64,000 bases of DNA from Thalassobaculum_A sp040219615. Its GTDB lineage: Bacteria; Pseudomonadota; Alphaproteobacteria; Thalassobaculales; Thalassobaculaceae. The notes beneath the pieces are model-generated. The model had not been told where the DNA came from and ran no database searches. It saw nothing but the letters and a program-made list of their open reading frames with translations. The stretch is taken from the NCBI RefSeq assembly GCF_040219615.1, contig NZ_JAVJSE010000003.1, positions 181,955 through 245,954 of the forward strand, given 5' to 3'. A program made the translations under genes and the position numbers. Shown one piece after another: positions 15,273 to 23,344 of this stretch (positions are counted from its first letter, which is position 1; every line of letters starts with the position of its first letter).

Positions 15273-15854
15273 ATGGCGCAAAATGCCACCATCTACAAAG
15301 TTGAGCTTTCGGTCTCCGACATGGATCGTCACTATTACGAGACCCATAAATTGACCGTGGCAAAGCATCCATCCGAGACGGATGAACGGCTGATGGTGCG
15401 CATTGTCGCCTTTGCGCTAAATGCCCATGAGAATCTGGAAATGACTAAGGGACTGTCAACCGATGACGAGCCCGACATTTGGCAGAAAAGCTTGAACGGC
15501 GCGCTTGATGTATGGGTGACCCTGGGGCTTCCCAGCGAGAAGGTGATGCGTCAATCCTGTGGCAAGGCCGGCAAGGTGATTGTCTATCCTTATGGCGGCA
15601 GGTCGGCCGAGATCTGGTGGGACAAGATCAAAAAAAACACCACCCGTTTTGAAAACCTTCAAGTGACAAATTTTCCCGAGAAAGACACAGGCGAACTGGC
15701 AAAACTGGCAAGCCGCGCGATGAGGCTCCAGATCAATATTCAGGACGGCGATGTGATGGTCAGTGTGGGTGATCGCATCGTCTACATGACTCCGCACAAA
15801 TGGAAGAGTGCTGCGGGCTCTGTCACATCGGCGTATGGCGAACTTCGGGCGTGA
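15273..15854 (+). CDS. yaeQ: YaeQ family protein (PD-(D/E)XK-like fold)
   Basis: A 193-residue protein matching YaeQ throughout: ATIYKVELSVSDMDRHYYE, then KHPSETDERLMVRIVAFAL, LSTDDEPDIWQKSLNG, DVWVTLGLPSEKVM, SAEIWWDKIKKNTTRFENL and a C-terminal LQINIQDGDVMVSVGD. YaeQ has a PD-(D/E)XK nuclease-like fold but no settled function. The ATG at 15273 is used because MAQNATIYK is the family N-terminus; the ATG four codons earlier is poorer. Base composition is visibly more AT-rich than surrounding genes, and an IS6 remnant lies just upstream, so acquisition by transfer is likely. Confidence 0.92.
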   Translation: MAQNATIYKVELSVSDMDRHYYETHKLTVAKHPSETDERLMVRIVAFALNAHENLEMTKGLSTDDEPDIWQKSLNGALDVWVTLGLPSEKVMRQSCGKAGKVIVYPYGGRSAEIWWDKIKKNTTRFENLQVTNFPEKDTGELAKLASRAMRLQINIQDGDVMVSVGDRIVYMTPHKWKSAAGSVTSAYGELRA

Positions 15855-15992
15855 CCGATAGCCTCGCGTCATAAAGCCGATCTCATACGCTCGCCCTCAC
15901 GGCCCCGTGCCCTCACTGCCCCGTGCCTGGCAATCCGATCCAACCCGCCAACCGGCTTGGGAGACGTGCGACATCCGGGCTAGGGTCGGATC

Positions 15993-16292
15993 ATGGCAAA
16001 GCTCCTGGCCCTCTGGAGGGGCGATCTCCCCCTCGGCGATGCGCTCTGGACCTGGACGGTGTTCGGCGGGCTTCTGGTCAATATCTCGACCAGCATCGGC
16101 TTCTATGCGCTGCTCATGCTCGACCTGCCGTGGGTGGCCCTGATCGTCGGATACGGTCTGTCGATTCCCTACAACGTCGTGGCGGTGATCGGCGTCTGGA
16201 ACTCGGCGGCACGTCATGATGGCCCGCAGAGCGAGGCCAACCTCGCGCGCGGTGTGAGTCTGGCCCTGATGGCTGTTCTGAGCCTCACATGA
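15993..16292 (+). CDS. Small predicted inner-membrane protein
   Basis: A 99-residue protein with two clear hydrophobic helices, about residues 18-43 (ALWTWTVFGGLLVNISTSIG onward) and 46-70 (PWVALIVGYGLSIPYNVVAV and following), and a third weaker one at the C-terminus (GVSLALMAVLSLT). It starts with ATG at MAKLLALWRGDLPLG. No domain is recognised. It faces a convergent LysR gene, and the 140 bases between them hold no clear terminator. Confidence 0.65.
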   Translation: MAKLLALWRGDLPLGDALWTWTVFGGLLVNISTSIGFYALLMLDLPWVALIVGYGLSIPYNVVAVIGVWNSAARHDGPQSEANLARGVSLALMAVLSLT

Positions 16293-16433
16293 GCCCCGAA
16301 GGCGAGAAGACGCCGTCGCCGTTTCGCGGCCCCGAAGCTCGAGGATTTCTGCGGCCTTCCGGAATCGGACCCGGAATCCCCGTCCCCCTGCCAACTCTCC
16401 CCTCGCCATCGCATCCTTCCGCACCGGCGGGGC

Positions 16434-17342
16434 TCAGGCCCCGTCCCGGAAGGCCTCGAACGCGGACAGGATGGCGGCCCTCAACCGGTCGGCGGCGGGC
16501 GAGAGCTCGATGCCCCGGCGCTGGACCAGCACGACGTTCCGCCGCAGGTCCGGCTCCACCAGAGGGCGTTGCACCAGCACCCCGTCGGTCCGGCCCCGCA
16601 TCGCGAGGGCGGGCACGATGCCGACGCCGAGTCCGCCCTCGACGGCGCCGATCAGCGTCGACAGGTGCTGGACCTCGATCCGCCGGTTCGCGGCGCCGGG
16701 CGAGACCGACCATAGCGAATGCAGCAAGCGGTTGGTGCCGCTCCGCGACCCGAGCGTCACCAGCGGCATCTCGACGATCTCCCGCCACGTCACCGGCCCT
16801 GCCCCGGCGTCGGCCCGGTCGGCGCGGCACACCAGGACATAGCGGTCCTCCATCAACGGCGTGGCCGCGATCGCCGGGTCCGGGGACGCGGTCTGCATGT
16901 CGATCCCGAACTCCGCCTCGCCCCGCAGCACATGCGCCGCGATCTCCTGCTCGGCATCGTCGAGTATCCGGACGCCGACGTTGGGATGGTCGTCGCGGAA
17001 CCGCCGGAGCGCCGACGGCAGCACATAGGTGGCGACCGAGATCAGGCTCGAGATCGTGACCTGGCCGGTCCGGGCCTGGATGAGGTTCCTGAGATCCTCC
17101 ATCGACTGCTCGAACTGCATCAGCATGCGCTTGGCCACCGGCAGGAAGCTCCGGCCGACGGCGGTCGGCGCCACGCTCCGCGTGGTGCGGTCGACGAGGC
17201 GGACGCCCAGGGTGTCCTCCAGCTTCTTGAGGCGCTGGGTCATGGCCGACTGGGTGAGGTGCAGGTCCTCGGCCGCGGCCTTGAAGCTGCCCAGCTCGAC
17301 GATCCGCACGAAGACGCCGATCTCCTTCAGCAGATAGTCCAT
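16434..17342 (-). CDS. LysR-family transcriptional regulator
   Basis: A 302-residue LTTR. The N-terminal winged helix (IVELGSFKAAAEDLHLTQSAMTQRLKKLE, about residues 14-42) is well conserved. The effector domain runs from about residue 92 (GQVTISSLISVATYVLP) with the usual DIGI-like HVLRGEAEFGIDM strand. It is divergent from the tricarballylate-dehydrogenase-like gene 110 bases away. It probably controls that gene and itself through the palindrome in between. The effector is unknown. Confidence 0.92.
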   Translation of the reverse strand: MDYLLKEIGVFVRIVELGSFKAAAEDLHLTQSAMTQRLKKLEDTLGVRLVDRTTRSVAPTAVGRSFLPVAKRMLMQFEQSMEDLRNLIQARTGQVTISSLISVATYVLPSALRRFRDDHPNVGVRILDDAEQEIAAHVLRGEAEFGIDMQTASPDPAIAATPLMEDRYVLVCRADRADAGAGPVTWREIVEMPLVTLGSRSGTNRLLHSLWSVSPGAANRRIEVQHLSTLIGAVEGGLGVGIVPALAMRGRTDGVLVQRPLVEPDLRRNVVLVQRRGIELSPAADRLRAAILSAFEAFRDGA

Positions 17343-17371
17343 TCGATTAACTCATTTTCCTTAATAATATC

Positions 17372-17386
17372 ATTGAAAGTTTCAAT
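17372..17386. promoter_or_regulatory. LysR-type T-N11-A operator palindrome
   Basis: ATTGAAAGTTTCAAT is a perfect 7-1-7 inverted repeat and fits the T-N11-A consensus of LysR operators. It lies in the only AT-rich stretch of the divergent LysR / flavoprotein intergenic region, 30 bases from the LysR start and 66 bases from the other gene's start. This is the expected position for a shared LTTR site. Confidence 0.65.
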
Positions 17387-17451
17387 TTACTGTCAAATCA
17401 CCAGGCGTCAACATGCCCGGAAATCGGCGTGGCGCAGGGAAGGAAACAGCG

Positions 17452-18930
17452 ATGTCGGACTATGACGTGGTCGTGGTCGGCGCCGGCAACGCCGCATTGT
17501 CGGCGGCGATGGCGGCCCGCGAGAACGGTGCGCGCGTGCTGGTGCTCGAGAAGGCGGCCGAGGAGGAGAAAGGCGGAAACTCCTATTTCACCGCGGGCGG
17601 CTTCCGGTTCTGCCACACCGGCATCGACGACGCCGTCACCGACGTGCTGACCGACCTGTCGGACGCCGAGCGCGACCAGATCGTGCTGCCGCCGCACGAC
17701 CGCCAGGCGTTCTACGACAACCTCATGAAGGTCACCCGCCACCAGTCCGACGAGGACATGGCCTGGATCCTGATCGACGGGTCCCGACCGGCGATGGCAT
17801 GGCTGCGCGAGCACCGGATCCGCTTCATCCCGATGTTCGGGCGCCAGTCCTTCCTGGTCGACGGCAAGCATCACTTCTACGGCGGTGTGAACATCGAGGC
17901 GGTCGGCGGCGGCGCCGGGCTGATCGAGATGGAGCTGGCCGAGATCGCCCGGATGGGCTGCGATATCCGCTACGGCACCGGCGCCACCCGCCTGCTCCAC
18001 GACAACAACCGCCGGATCACCGGGATCGAGGTGTTCGGCCCGAACGGCTACGAGGAGATCGCGACCGGGGCGGTCGTGCTGGCCTGCGGCGGGTTCGAGT
18101 CTAACCCGGAGATGCGCGTGCGCTACCTCGGCCCGGGTTGGGACCTGTGCCGGGTCCGCGGCACCCGGCACAACATGGGCGAAGGCATCCGCATGGCGCT
18201 CGACATCGGCGCCAGGCCGTACGGCAACTGGTCGGGCTGCCACTCGGTCGGCTGGGACATCTCCGCCCCGCCCTACGGCGACCGCCGGATCCTCGACAAC
18301 TTCCAGAAGCACTCCTACCCCTGGGGGATCATGGTCAACATGAACGGCGAGCGCTTCGTCGACGAGGGCGAGGACGTGCGCAACCACACCTACGTCAAGT
18401 TCGGCCGCATCATCATGAGCCAGCCCTACCGCACGGCGGTCCAGATCTTCGACCAGAAGACCATCCCGCTGCTGCGCGACGAGTACCGGATCCGCGAGGT
18501 CACGAAGGTCACCGCCGACAGCATCGAGGACCTGGCGCGCCAGCTCGAGATCGCGCCCGAGGCGCTGACGGCGACCGTCGAGGCATTCAACGCGGCCTGC
18601 CGGCCGGGCAAGTTCAACCCGGCGGTGCTCGACGGCGTCACCACCCGGGGCCTGGCGATCGACAAGACCAACTGGGCGCTGCCGATCGACGAGCCGCCGT
18701 TCGAGGCCTACGTGACCACGACCGGGATCACCTTCACCTTCGGCGGCCTCAAGATCAACGACCGGGGCGAGGTGCAGGACCTGTCGGACCGCTCGATACC
18801 CGGCCTGTACGCCGCCGGCGAACTGGTCGGCGGGCTGTTCGTCGAGAACTATCCGGGCGGCAGCGGCCTGATGGCCGGTACCGTCTTCGGGCGCCTGGCC
18901 GGCAACAGCGCCGCCGTCTACACGACCTGA
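17452..18930 (+). CDS. tcuA: TcuA-like FAD-dependent tricarballylate dehydrogenase / fumarate-reductase-type flavoprotein
   Basis: A 492-residue flavoprotein of the fumarate reductase/succinate dehydrogenase family. The FAD-binding VVVGAGNAALSAAMAARENG opens the protein. The GGNSYFTAGGFRF segment follows, with a capping domain in the middle and the substrate-loop RFVDEGEDVRNHTYVKFG. The C-terminal PGLYAAGELVGGLF and GGSGLMAGTVFGR blocks bind FAD again. The pattern fits TcuA, which oxidises tricarballylate to cis-aconitate, but no tcuB or tcuC partner is adjacent, so the substrate may be another dicarboxylate or 3-ketosteroid-like compound. The ATG at 17452 is chosen over an upstream frame extension because the Rossmann strand starts right there. 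Confidence 0.75.
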   Translation: MSDYDVVVVGAGNAALSAAMAARENGARVLVLEKAAEEEKGGNSYFTAGGFRFCHTGIDDAVTDVLTDLSDAERDQIVLPPHDRQAFYDNLMKVTRHQSDEDMAWILIDGSRPAMAWLREHRIRFIPMFGRQSFLVDGKHHFYGGVNIEAVGGGAGLIEMELAEIARMGCDIRYGTGATRLLHDNNRRITGIEVFGPNGYEEIATGAVVLACGGFESNPEMRVRYLGPGWDLCRVRGTRHNMGEGIRMALDIGARPYGNWSGCHSVGWDISAPPYGDRRILDNFQKHSYPWGIMVNMNGERFVDEGEDVRNHTYVKFGRIIMSQPYRTAVQIFDQKTIPLLRDEYRIREVTKVTADSIEDLARQLEIAPEALTATVEAFNAACRPGKFNPAVLDGVTTRGLAIDKTNWALPIDEPPFEAYVTTTGITFTFGGLKINDRGEVQDLSDRSIPGLYAAGELVGGLFVENYPGGSGLMAGTVFGRLAGNSAAVYTT

Positions 18931-18964
18931 CAATACCCGGGGCGGACGGGACGGCGACCGGGCC

Positions 18965-19807
18965 CTACGCCCGACCGTCCCCCGGGCGCGGCCATCCCCA
19001 CCAGTCCCGGACCGCGCCGCCCATGACCCGCGCCAGGTCGGCGCCGGCGAGCCAGGGCAGTTCCTCGGTGAACAGGGTCACGCACTGCCGCCAGGAGCAC
19101 GGCATCTTGGAGATGTCGGTGCCCCAGAACATGCGGTCGGGGCCGAAGGCGTCGAAGATCTGCCGCAGAGGGGCGTGCATCGCCGGGAACGGATAGGCCT
19201 CGCTGGAGTAGCCCGGCGCGCCGGTCGCCTTGACCGCGACGTTGGGCAGCCGGGCGAGCTTCAGGAGATCCGGCATGTGCTCCATGGCGGCGGCGTCCTT
19301 CAGGGTGGTGTTGCCGCCCCGGCCGCCGAGATGGTCGATGGTCAGCCGCAGGCCCGGATGGCGGACGGCGGCGTCCGCCAGCTCCCCGAACGAGCCGGTC
19401 GCCAGGGTGGTCACCGGGATGCCCAAGCGCTCGGCGGCGGCCCAGAACCACCCCAGCTCGCCGTCGTGCAGGCGCCGGCGGTCCTCGCCGGCCAGGAACA
19501 TGCAGCGCAGCCCCAGCATGCCGGGCCGGTCGCGCCAGCCCTCCATGGCGGCCCGGCTGGCCTCCGGCCGGCCGAGGTCGACGGCGCCGATGATCGCGAA
19601 GCGGCCGGGATAGGTGGCGACGGCCTCGGTCGCCAGCTCGGTCGAGTCCGGGTCCCAGGACGGCGGGTGGATCACCGCGGCGTCGACCCCGGCCTCGTCC
19701 ATCATCGCGACCGCCTCGGCCGCGGTGAACGACGTGATCTGCCAGTGCGCCGCGTTGCTCGGCAGCCCGGTTCCCCAGACGTGAATCTGCGCGTCGACGA
19801 TCTCCAC
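18965..19807 (-). CDS. Amidohydrolase-family (amidohydrolase 2) protein
   Basis: A 280-residue metal-dependent hydrolase-like TIM barrel. It starts MEIVDAQIHVWG, where the usual H-x-H is reduced to Q-I-H. Later hallmarks are LTIDHLGG (metal-ligand histidine) and DRMFWGTDISKMP (the conserved GTD with the catalytic aspartate). Members include lactonases and decarboxylases acting on small carboxylates, in line with the convergent TcuA-like gene 34 bases away, but the substrate is not predictable. The missing first histidine is common in this branch. Confidence 0.8.
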   Translation of the reverse strand: MEIVDAQIHVWGTGLPSNAAHWQITSFTAAEAVAMMDEAGVDAAVIHPPSWDPDSTELATEAVATYPGRFAIIGAVDLGRPEASRAAMEGWRDRPGMLGLRCMFLAGEDRRRLHDGELGWFWAAAERLGIPVTTLATGSFGELADAAVRHPGLRLTIDHLGGRGGNTTLKDAAAMEHMPDLLKLARLPNVAVKATGAPGYSSEAYPFPAMHAPLRQIFDAFGPDRMFWGTDISKMPCSWRQCVTLFTEELPWLAGADLARVMGGAVRDWWGWPRPGDGRA

Positions 19808-19900
19808 GGTCGCTCCCTCTCGGCAATCGGTCTTCCCTGTATCTCGCCGGCCGGCGGACCGCTACCCCGTCAGACGACCTTCCGGTCGACGCCGTGCCTG

Positions 19901-21412
19901 TCAGTCCTCTTGCGTCCCGCCGTCGTTGAAGAACCGCCAGATCTCGACCATCGCCAGGGTGTCCAGCTCGCAGTACCGCACCAACGCATGCTCGATCTCG
20001 GCTTTCCGGGCCGCCGGCGTCGACCGGTCGACCGCCTCGAGATAGGCCTCCATCGCCTGGGTGCCGTCATGCACCCCGGGCAGCGCGCCGTAGTCCAGGT
20101 GCGGCGCGACCACCGGCAGCAGGTACTTGATGCTCCAGCTGCCGCGCTGCTGTGGGTGGTAGAAGCGCCGCAGGGCGATCGGATAGAGGTCGACCAGCCG
20201 CCTCTTCAGGTCCAGCAGCGGTCCCTGCAGGCCGGTGAAGCGCTGCGCCAGCTCGGCCAGCCGCGCACCCTCGAAGGCGGCGTTGTAGACGAACACCGGC
20301 AGCGGTTCGCCGCACAGCTCGACCAGGCGCCGGGCGAAGCGCTCCGAGGGATCGTCGCCGCTCAGGTCCAGGAAGCCGGCATGGGCGAGCGTCCCGTCCC
20401 CGTCCAGGCGATGCAGGCTGAACTGGAAGGGCAGCATCTGGAACGGGCGGGTCCCGGCCCAGCGCGGCACCCCGAACTGGATGGTCTCGAAATCCAGGAA
20501 CCAGGCCGGCAGCGGATACGGCGCCAGGTCGCGGGCCGCGCCCTCTGCGTCGAAATACGGCACGCCCGAGGCCGACACGTCGCGCACCCGCCGTTGCCGG
20601 TCGTTGAGCAGGCGGTCGGGCAGATCCCGCAGGTCGTCGACCGCGTGCTCGACGACGAAAGCCTCGAGGGCGGGCGACCGCCGTCCCGGCAGCCATTCCA
20701 ACGGGAATTCGGCGACCGGCCGACCGGCGGAGCAATGCTCGAGGAAGCCGCACCGGAAGGGGTTCTCGCATTGCGGGCCGACGGCGATCGCCGGCGCCTC
20801 GGGCGCGGCCGCCACCGCCTGCGCCTCGTCGATCCAGAGCCCGACCTCGGCCGCCCGCGCAGACGCCGTGTCGGTGAGGTCCCGCTCGACCAGCAGACCG
20901 CGGCAGTCGCCGTCGCCCGGATAGGTCCAGGAACTGTCGATATGGGCGATCGCGACGCCACGCAGGTCCACGCCGGCCGCCCGCGCCACATGGCTCTGGA
21001 TCGCGACGTCGTCCTCCTGGTAGCGCTTGACGGCGGTCGAGGCCTTGACCTCGACCATGCGCCAGCCGGGCCGGTCGGGGCCGCCGGCCCGCAGCATGAC
21101 GTCGGCGAACGCCAGTGCCCCGGCCGCGGCGAACCCGGCCTCGAACACCGGCCCGTCGCCCTGCAGCAGCTCCCGGCTGCGGTCGAGGGCGGCGGCGAGA
21201 CCGTCGGCCTTGAAGTCCACGACCTCACCGGTGCCGCCCGGGTCGTAGAGCCGCTGCGCGACCTCGCCGACCTCGTGCCCGGTCCGGAAGACCGCCTGGG
21301 TGGCCGGGGACTCGACCCGCAGCTCGGGCCGGTGCAGCTCCAGCCAGAGCCGCTTCGGGCACTGCCGGTACGCGACCAGCTTCGACTTCGAGAGGTTCCC
21401 CGGTCCGGCCAT
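19901..21412 (-). CDS. DUF2779 protein: Cas4-like nuclease plus DEDD exonuclease domain
   Basis: A 503-residue two-nuclease protein. The N-terminal half resembles Cas4/RecB-type PD-(D/E)XK nucleases: SKSKLVAYRQCPKRLWLE, then D104 in AFADVMLRAGG, E121-V-K123 in WRMVEVKAST, and IQSHV for the QxxxY-like helix. Four cysteines, C18 plus C215, C221 and C227 (QCENPFRCGFLEHC), sit as in Fe-S-stapled Cas4/AddB nucleases. The C-terminal half (DUF2779) begins WFLDFETIQF (D307, E309), with VYNAAFEGARLAEL and YCELDTLAMVEIW (D484), a DEDD 3'-5' exonuclease pattern. No cas genes are nearby. A role in DNA end processing or defence is plausible but unproven. Confidence 0.85.
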   Translation of the reverse strand: MAGPGNLSKSKLVAYRQCPKRLWLELHRPELRVESPATQAVFRTGHEVGEVAQRLYDPGGTGEVVDFKADGLAAALDRSRELLQGDGPVFEAGFAAAGALAFADVMLRAGGPDRPGWRMVEVKASTAVKRYQEDDVAIQSHVARAAGVDLRGVAIAHIDSSWTYPGDGDCRGLLVERDLTDTASARAAEVGLWIDEAQAVAAAPEAPAIAVGPQCENPFRCGFLEHCSAGRPVAEFPLEWLPGRRSPALEAFVVEHAVDDLRDLPDRLLNDRQRRVRDVSASGVPYFDAEGAARDLAPYPLPAWFLDFETIQFGVPRWAGTRPFQMLPFQFSLHRLDGDGTLAHAGFLDLSGDDPSERFARRLVELCGEPLPVFVYNAAFEGARLAELAQRFTGLQGPLLDLKRRLVDLYPIALRRFYHPQQRGSWSIKYLLPVVAPHLDYGALPGVHDGTQAMEAYLEAVDRSTPAARKAEIEHALVRYCELDTLAMVEIWRFFNDGGTQED

Positions 21413-21559
21413 GACTCGACGCTAGCCAAGCTGCCCGCCCCTGTCCAACGGCGGCGACTTCCCGTCTTTCGGGAACAGGACCCGTGCCGGTCGCCGGCGA
21501 TCATTCCGGCGCGGACCTTGGCATCATGGGCGCAGAACCCTAGTCATCCGGATGACCCG

Positions 21560-22399
21560 ATGAACGAATCCACACCGATCACGACGTCCAAGGCGGAGGC
21601 GCTGACCCGGCGCTATGGCGTCGACAGCCGGCCAGCAGCCGGACCCTGGAACGACCATATCGAGCTGCTGCTGTCGCACCGCTCCGTCCGCGGCTACCGC
21701 CCCGACGCCCTGCCCGAGGGAACGCTCGAGACCCTGGTCGCGGCCGCCCAGTCCGCCGCCACCAGTTCCAACATGCAGACCTGGTCGGTGGTCGCGGTGA
21801 CCGATCCGGCGGCGAAGGCGGCGCTGGCCAAGGTCGCCAGCAACCAGAAGCACATCGAGCAGTGCCCGCTGTTCCTGGTCTGGCTGGCCGACGTCTCGCG
21901 CAACCAGCGTCTGGCCGCCGAGGAACGGGTCGAGCTGGTCGCGCCGGCCTATCTGGAGGCCTTCCTCGTCGCCGCGATCGACGCCGCGCTCGCGGCCCAG
22001 AACGCGACGGTGGCGGCGGAGTCGCTCGGCCTGTCGACCGTCTATATCGGCGCGCTGCGCAACGACCCGCTCGAGGTCAGGGAGGTGCTGGGCCTGCCGG
22101 ACGGCACCATGGGGGTGTTCGGCCTATGCGTCGGCTACGCCGCGCCGGAGGCCGCGAACGAGGTCAAGCCGCGGCTGCCGCAGCCGGCGGTGCTGTTCCG
22201 CGAGAGATACGGCAACCCGGACGAGCCGGCGTTACGCGCCGGCTATGACGCCAAGCTGGCCGCCTTCTCGCGCCGCAACGAGATGGTGCAGGACAACTGG
22301 ACCAGGCGCGTGATCAACCGTATGGGATCGCTCGCGGCCATGGGCGGCCGCGACAGGCTGGCCGATATCGTCAGGGCGATGGGATTTCCCCTGAAGTGA
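21560..22399 (+). CDS. NfsA-like NAD(P)H-dependent FMN nitroreductase
   Basis: A 279-residue flavin oxidoreductase. The FMN-binding start HRSVRGYRPDALPEGTLE, the QSAATSSNMQTWSVVAV loop, and the second FMN segment LGLSTVYIGALRNDPLEV followed by GLCVGYAA are the NfsA/FRP signature. The C-terminal region (LPQPAVLFRERYG) contributes NADPH binding in this family. It has an ATG start preceded by a weak purine-rich stretch. The next gene (HAD) is 34 bases downstream on the same strand. It is likely a general quinone or nitro-compound reductase. Confidence 0.9.
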   Translation: MNESTPITTSKAEALTRRYGVDSRPAAGPWNDHIELLLSHRSVRGYRPDALPEGTLETLVAAAQSAATSSNMQTWSVVAVTDPAAKAALAKVASNQKHIEQCPLFLVWLADVSRNQRLAAEERVELVAPAYLEAFLVAAIDAALAAQNATVAAESLGLSTVYIGALRNDPLEVREVLGLPDGTMGVFGLCVGYAAPEAANEVKPRLPQPAVLFRERYGNPDEPALRAGYDAKLAAFSRRNEMVQDNWTRRVINRMGSLAAMGGRDRLADIVRAMGFPLK

Positions 22400-22433
22400 C
22401 CCGGCCGGTCACCGATCCGCGGGAGCCGTCGGC

Positions 22434-23297
22434 ATGCAGTCACTGACCGGGATCGGCGCCCTGGCCGACGCCTATGACGGCTTCGTCCTGGACGCCTGGG
22501 GTACCCTGCACGAGGGCGGAGACGTGCTGCCGGCGGCGCTGGACGCCGTGCGCCGGCTGCACGCCGCCGGCAAGCGGCTGGCCGTGGTTTCCAACACCCC
22601 GCAGCTCGGGCCCGTGCTGGCCCGCCGGCTGGCCGCGCAGGGCCTGCCGGTCGACTGCTACGACCTCACGTTCACCGCCGGCGACCTCGCGCACGAGGAT
22701 CTCGCGACAGCGTCCGGACCGTGGTTCGAGGGCCTCGGCCGCCGCGCCTATCACCTGGCGCCGGACCGGTTCCCCGACCTGCTCCCCGGCACGCCGTTCA
22801 CGCGCGTCGACCGGATCGAGGACGCCGACCTGCTGGTCAACGGCGGGCCGGACCGCGACGACCTCCCGGTCGCCGCCTTCGCGCCGCTGTTCCGGACCGC
22901 CGTCGCGCGCGGCATCCCGATGATCTGCGCCAACCCGGACCGCGCGATCGTCGATCGCGGGGTGCGCAAGATCTGCGCCGGCGAACTGGCCGCCGCCTAC
23001 GAGGCGCTCGGCGGCCATGTCCGCTATCACGGCAAGCCATATCCCGCGTTGTTCCGGCGGGCGGTCGAAGAGCTGGGCAGCCCGGCCGAACGGACGCTGG
23101 TGGTCGGCGACGGCCTCGCGACCGACATAGCCGGTGCCGCCGCGGCCGGCCTGGACAGCCTGCTGATCGCCGGCGGGCTGCACGCCGAGGCGCTGCTGAC
23201 CGACGGCGGTACCCTGGTCGAGCATCTCGGTGCCGCGATCCGCTCGCTCAGCCCTGGAGCGCGGCCGCGCTTCGCGATGCCCAAGCTCGAGTGGTGA
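22434..23297 (+). CDS. HAD-superfamily phosphatase, class IIA (TIGR01459-like)
   Basis: A 287-residue NagD-like HAD hydrolase. The nucleophile motif is FVLDAWGTLHEGG, in which the usual second Asp is replaced by a D-x-W-G arrangement as in TIGR01459 proteins. Motif II is LAVVSNTPQ, and motif III/IV includes YHGKPYPALFRRA and VVGDGLATDIAGAAAAG (the paired aspartates). The substrate is unknown; related proteins act on sugar phosphates or glycerol-phosphate-type compounds. It follows the nitroreductase gene and converges on the glycan locus. Confidence 0.88.
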   Translation: MQSLTGIGALADAYDGFVLDAWGTLHEGGDVLPAALDAVRRLHAAGKRLAVVSNTPQLGPVLARRLAAQGLPVDCYDLTFTAGDLAHEDLATASGPWFEGLGRRAYHLAPDRFPDLLPGTPFTRVDRIEDADLLVNGGPDRDDLPVAAFAPLFRTAVARGIPMICANPDRAIVDRGVRKICAGELAAAYEALGGHVRYHGKPYPALFRRAVEELGSPAERTLVVGDGLATDIAGAAAAGLDSLLIAGGLHAEALLTDGGTLVEHLGAAIRSLSPGARPRFAMPKLEW

Positions 23298-23344
23298 GCC
23301 GGGAGTGCCGACCGACCGTCATCCCCGGGGACCGGACCGACCTG

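Noticed and set aside
19901..21412. CRISPR-associated Cas4
   Set aside because: The N-terminal half resembles Cas4, but there is no CRISPR array or other cas gene in the window and the C-terminal DUF2779 half is not found in Cas4.
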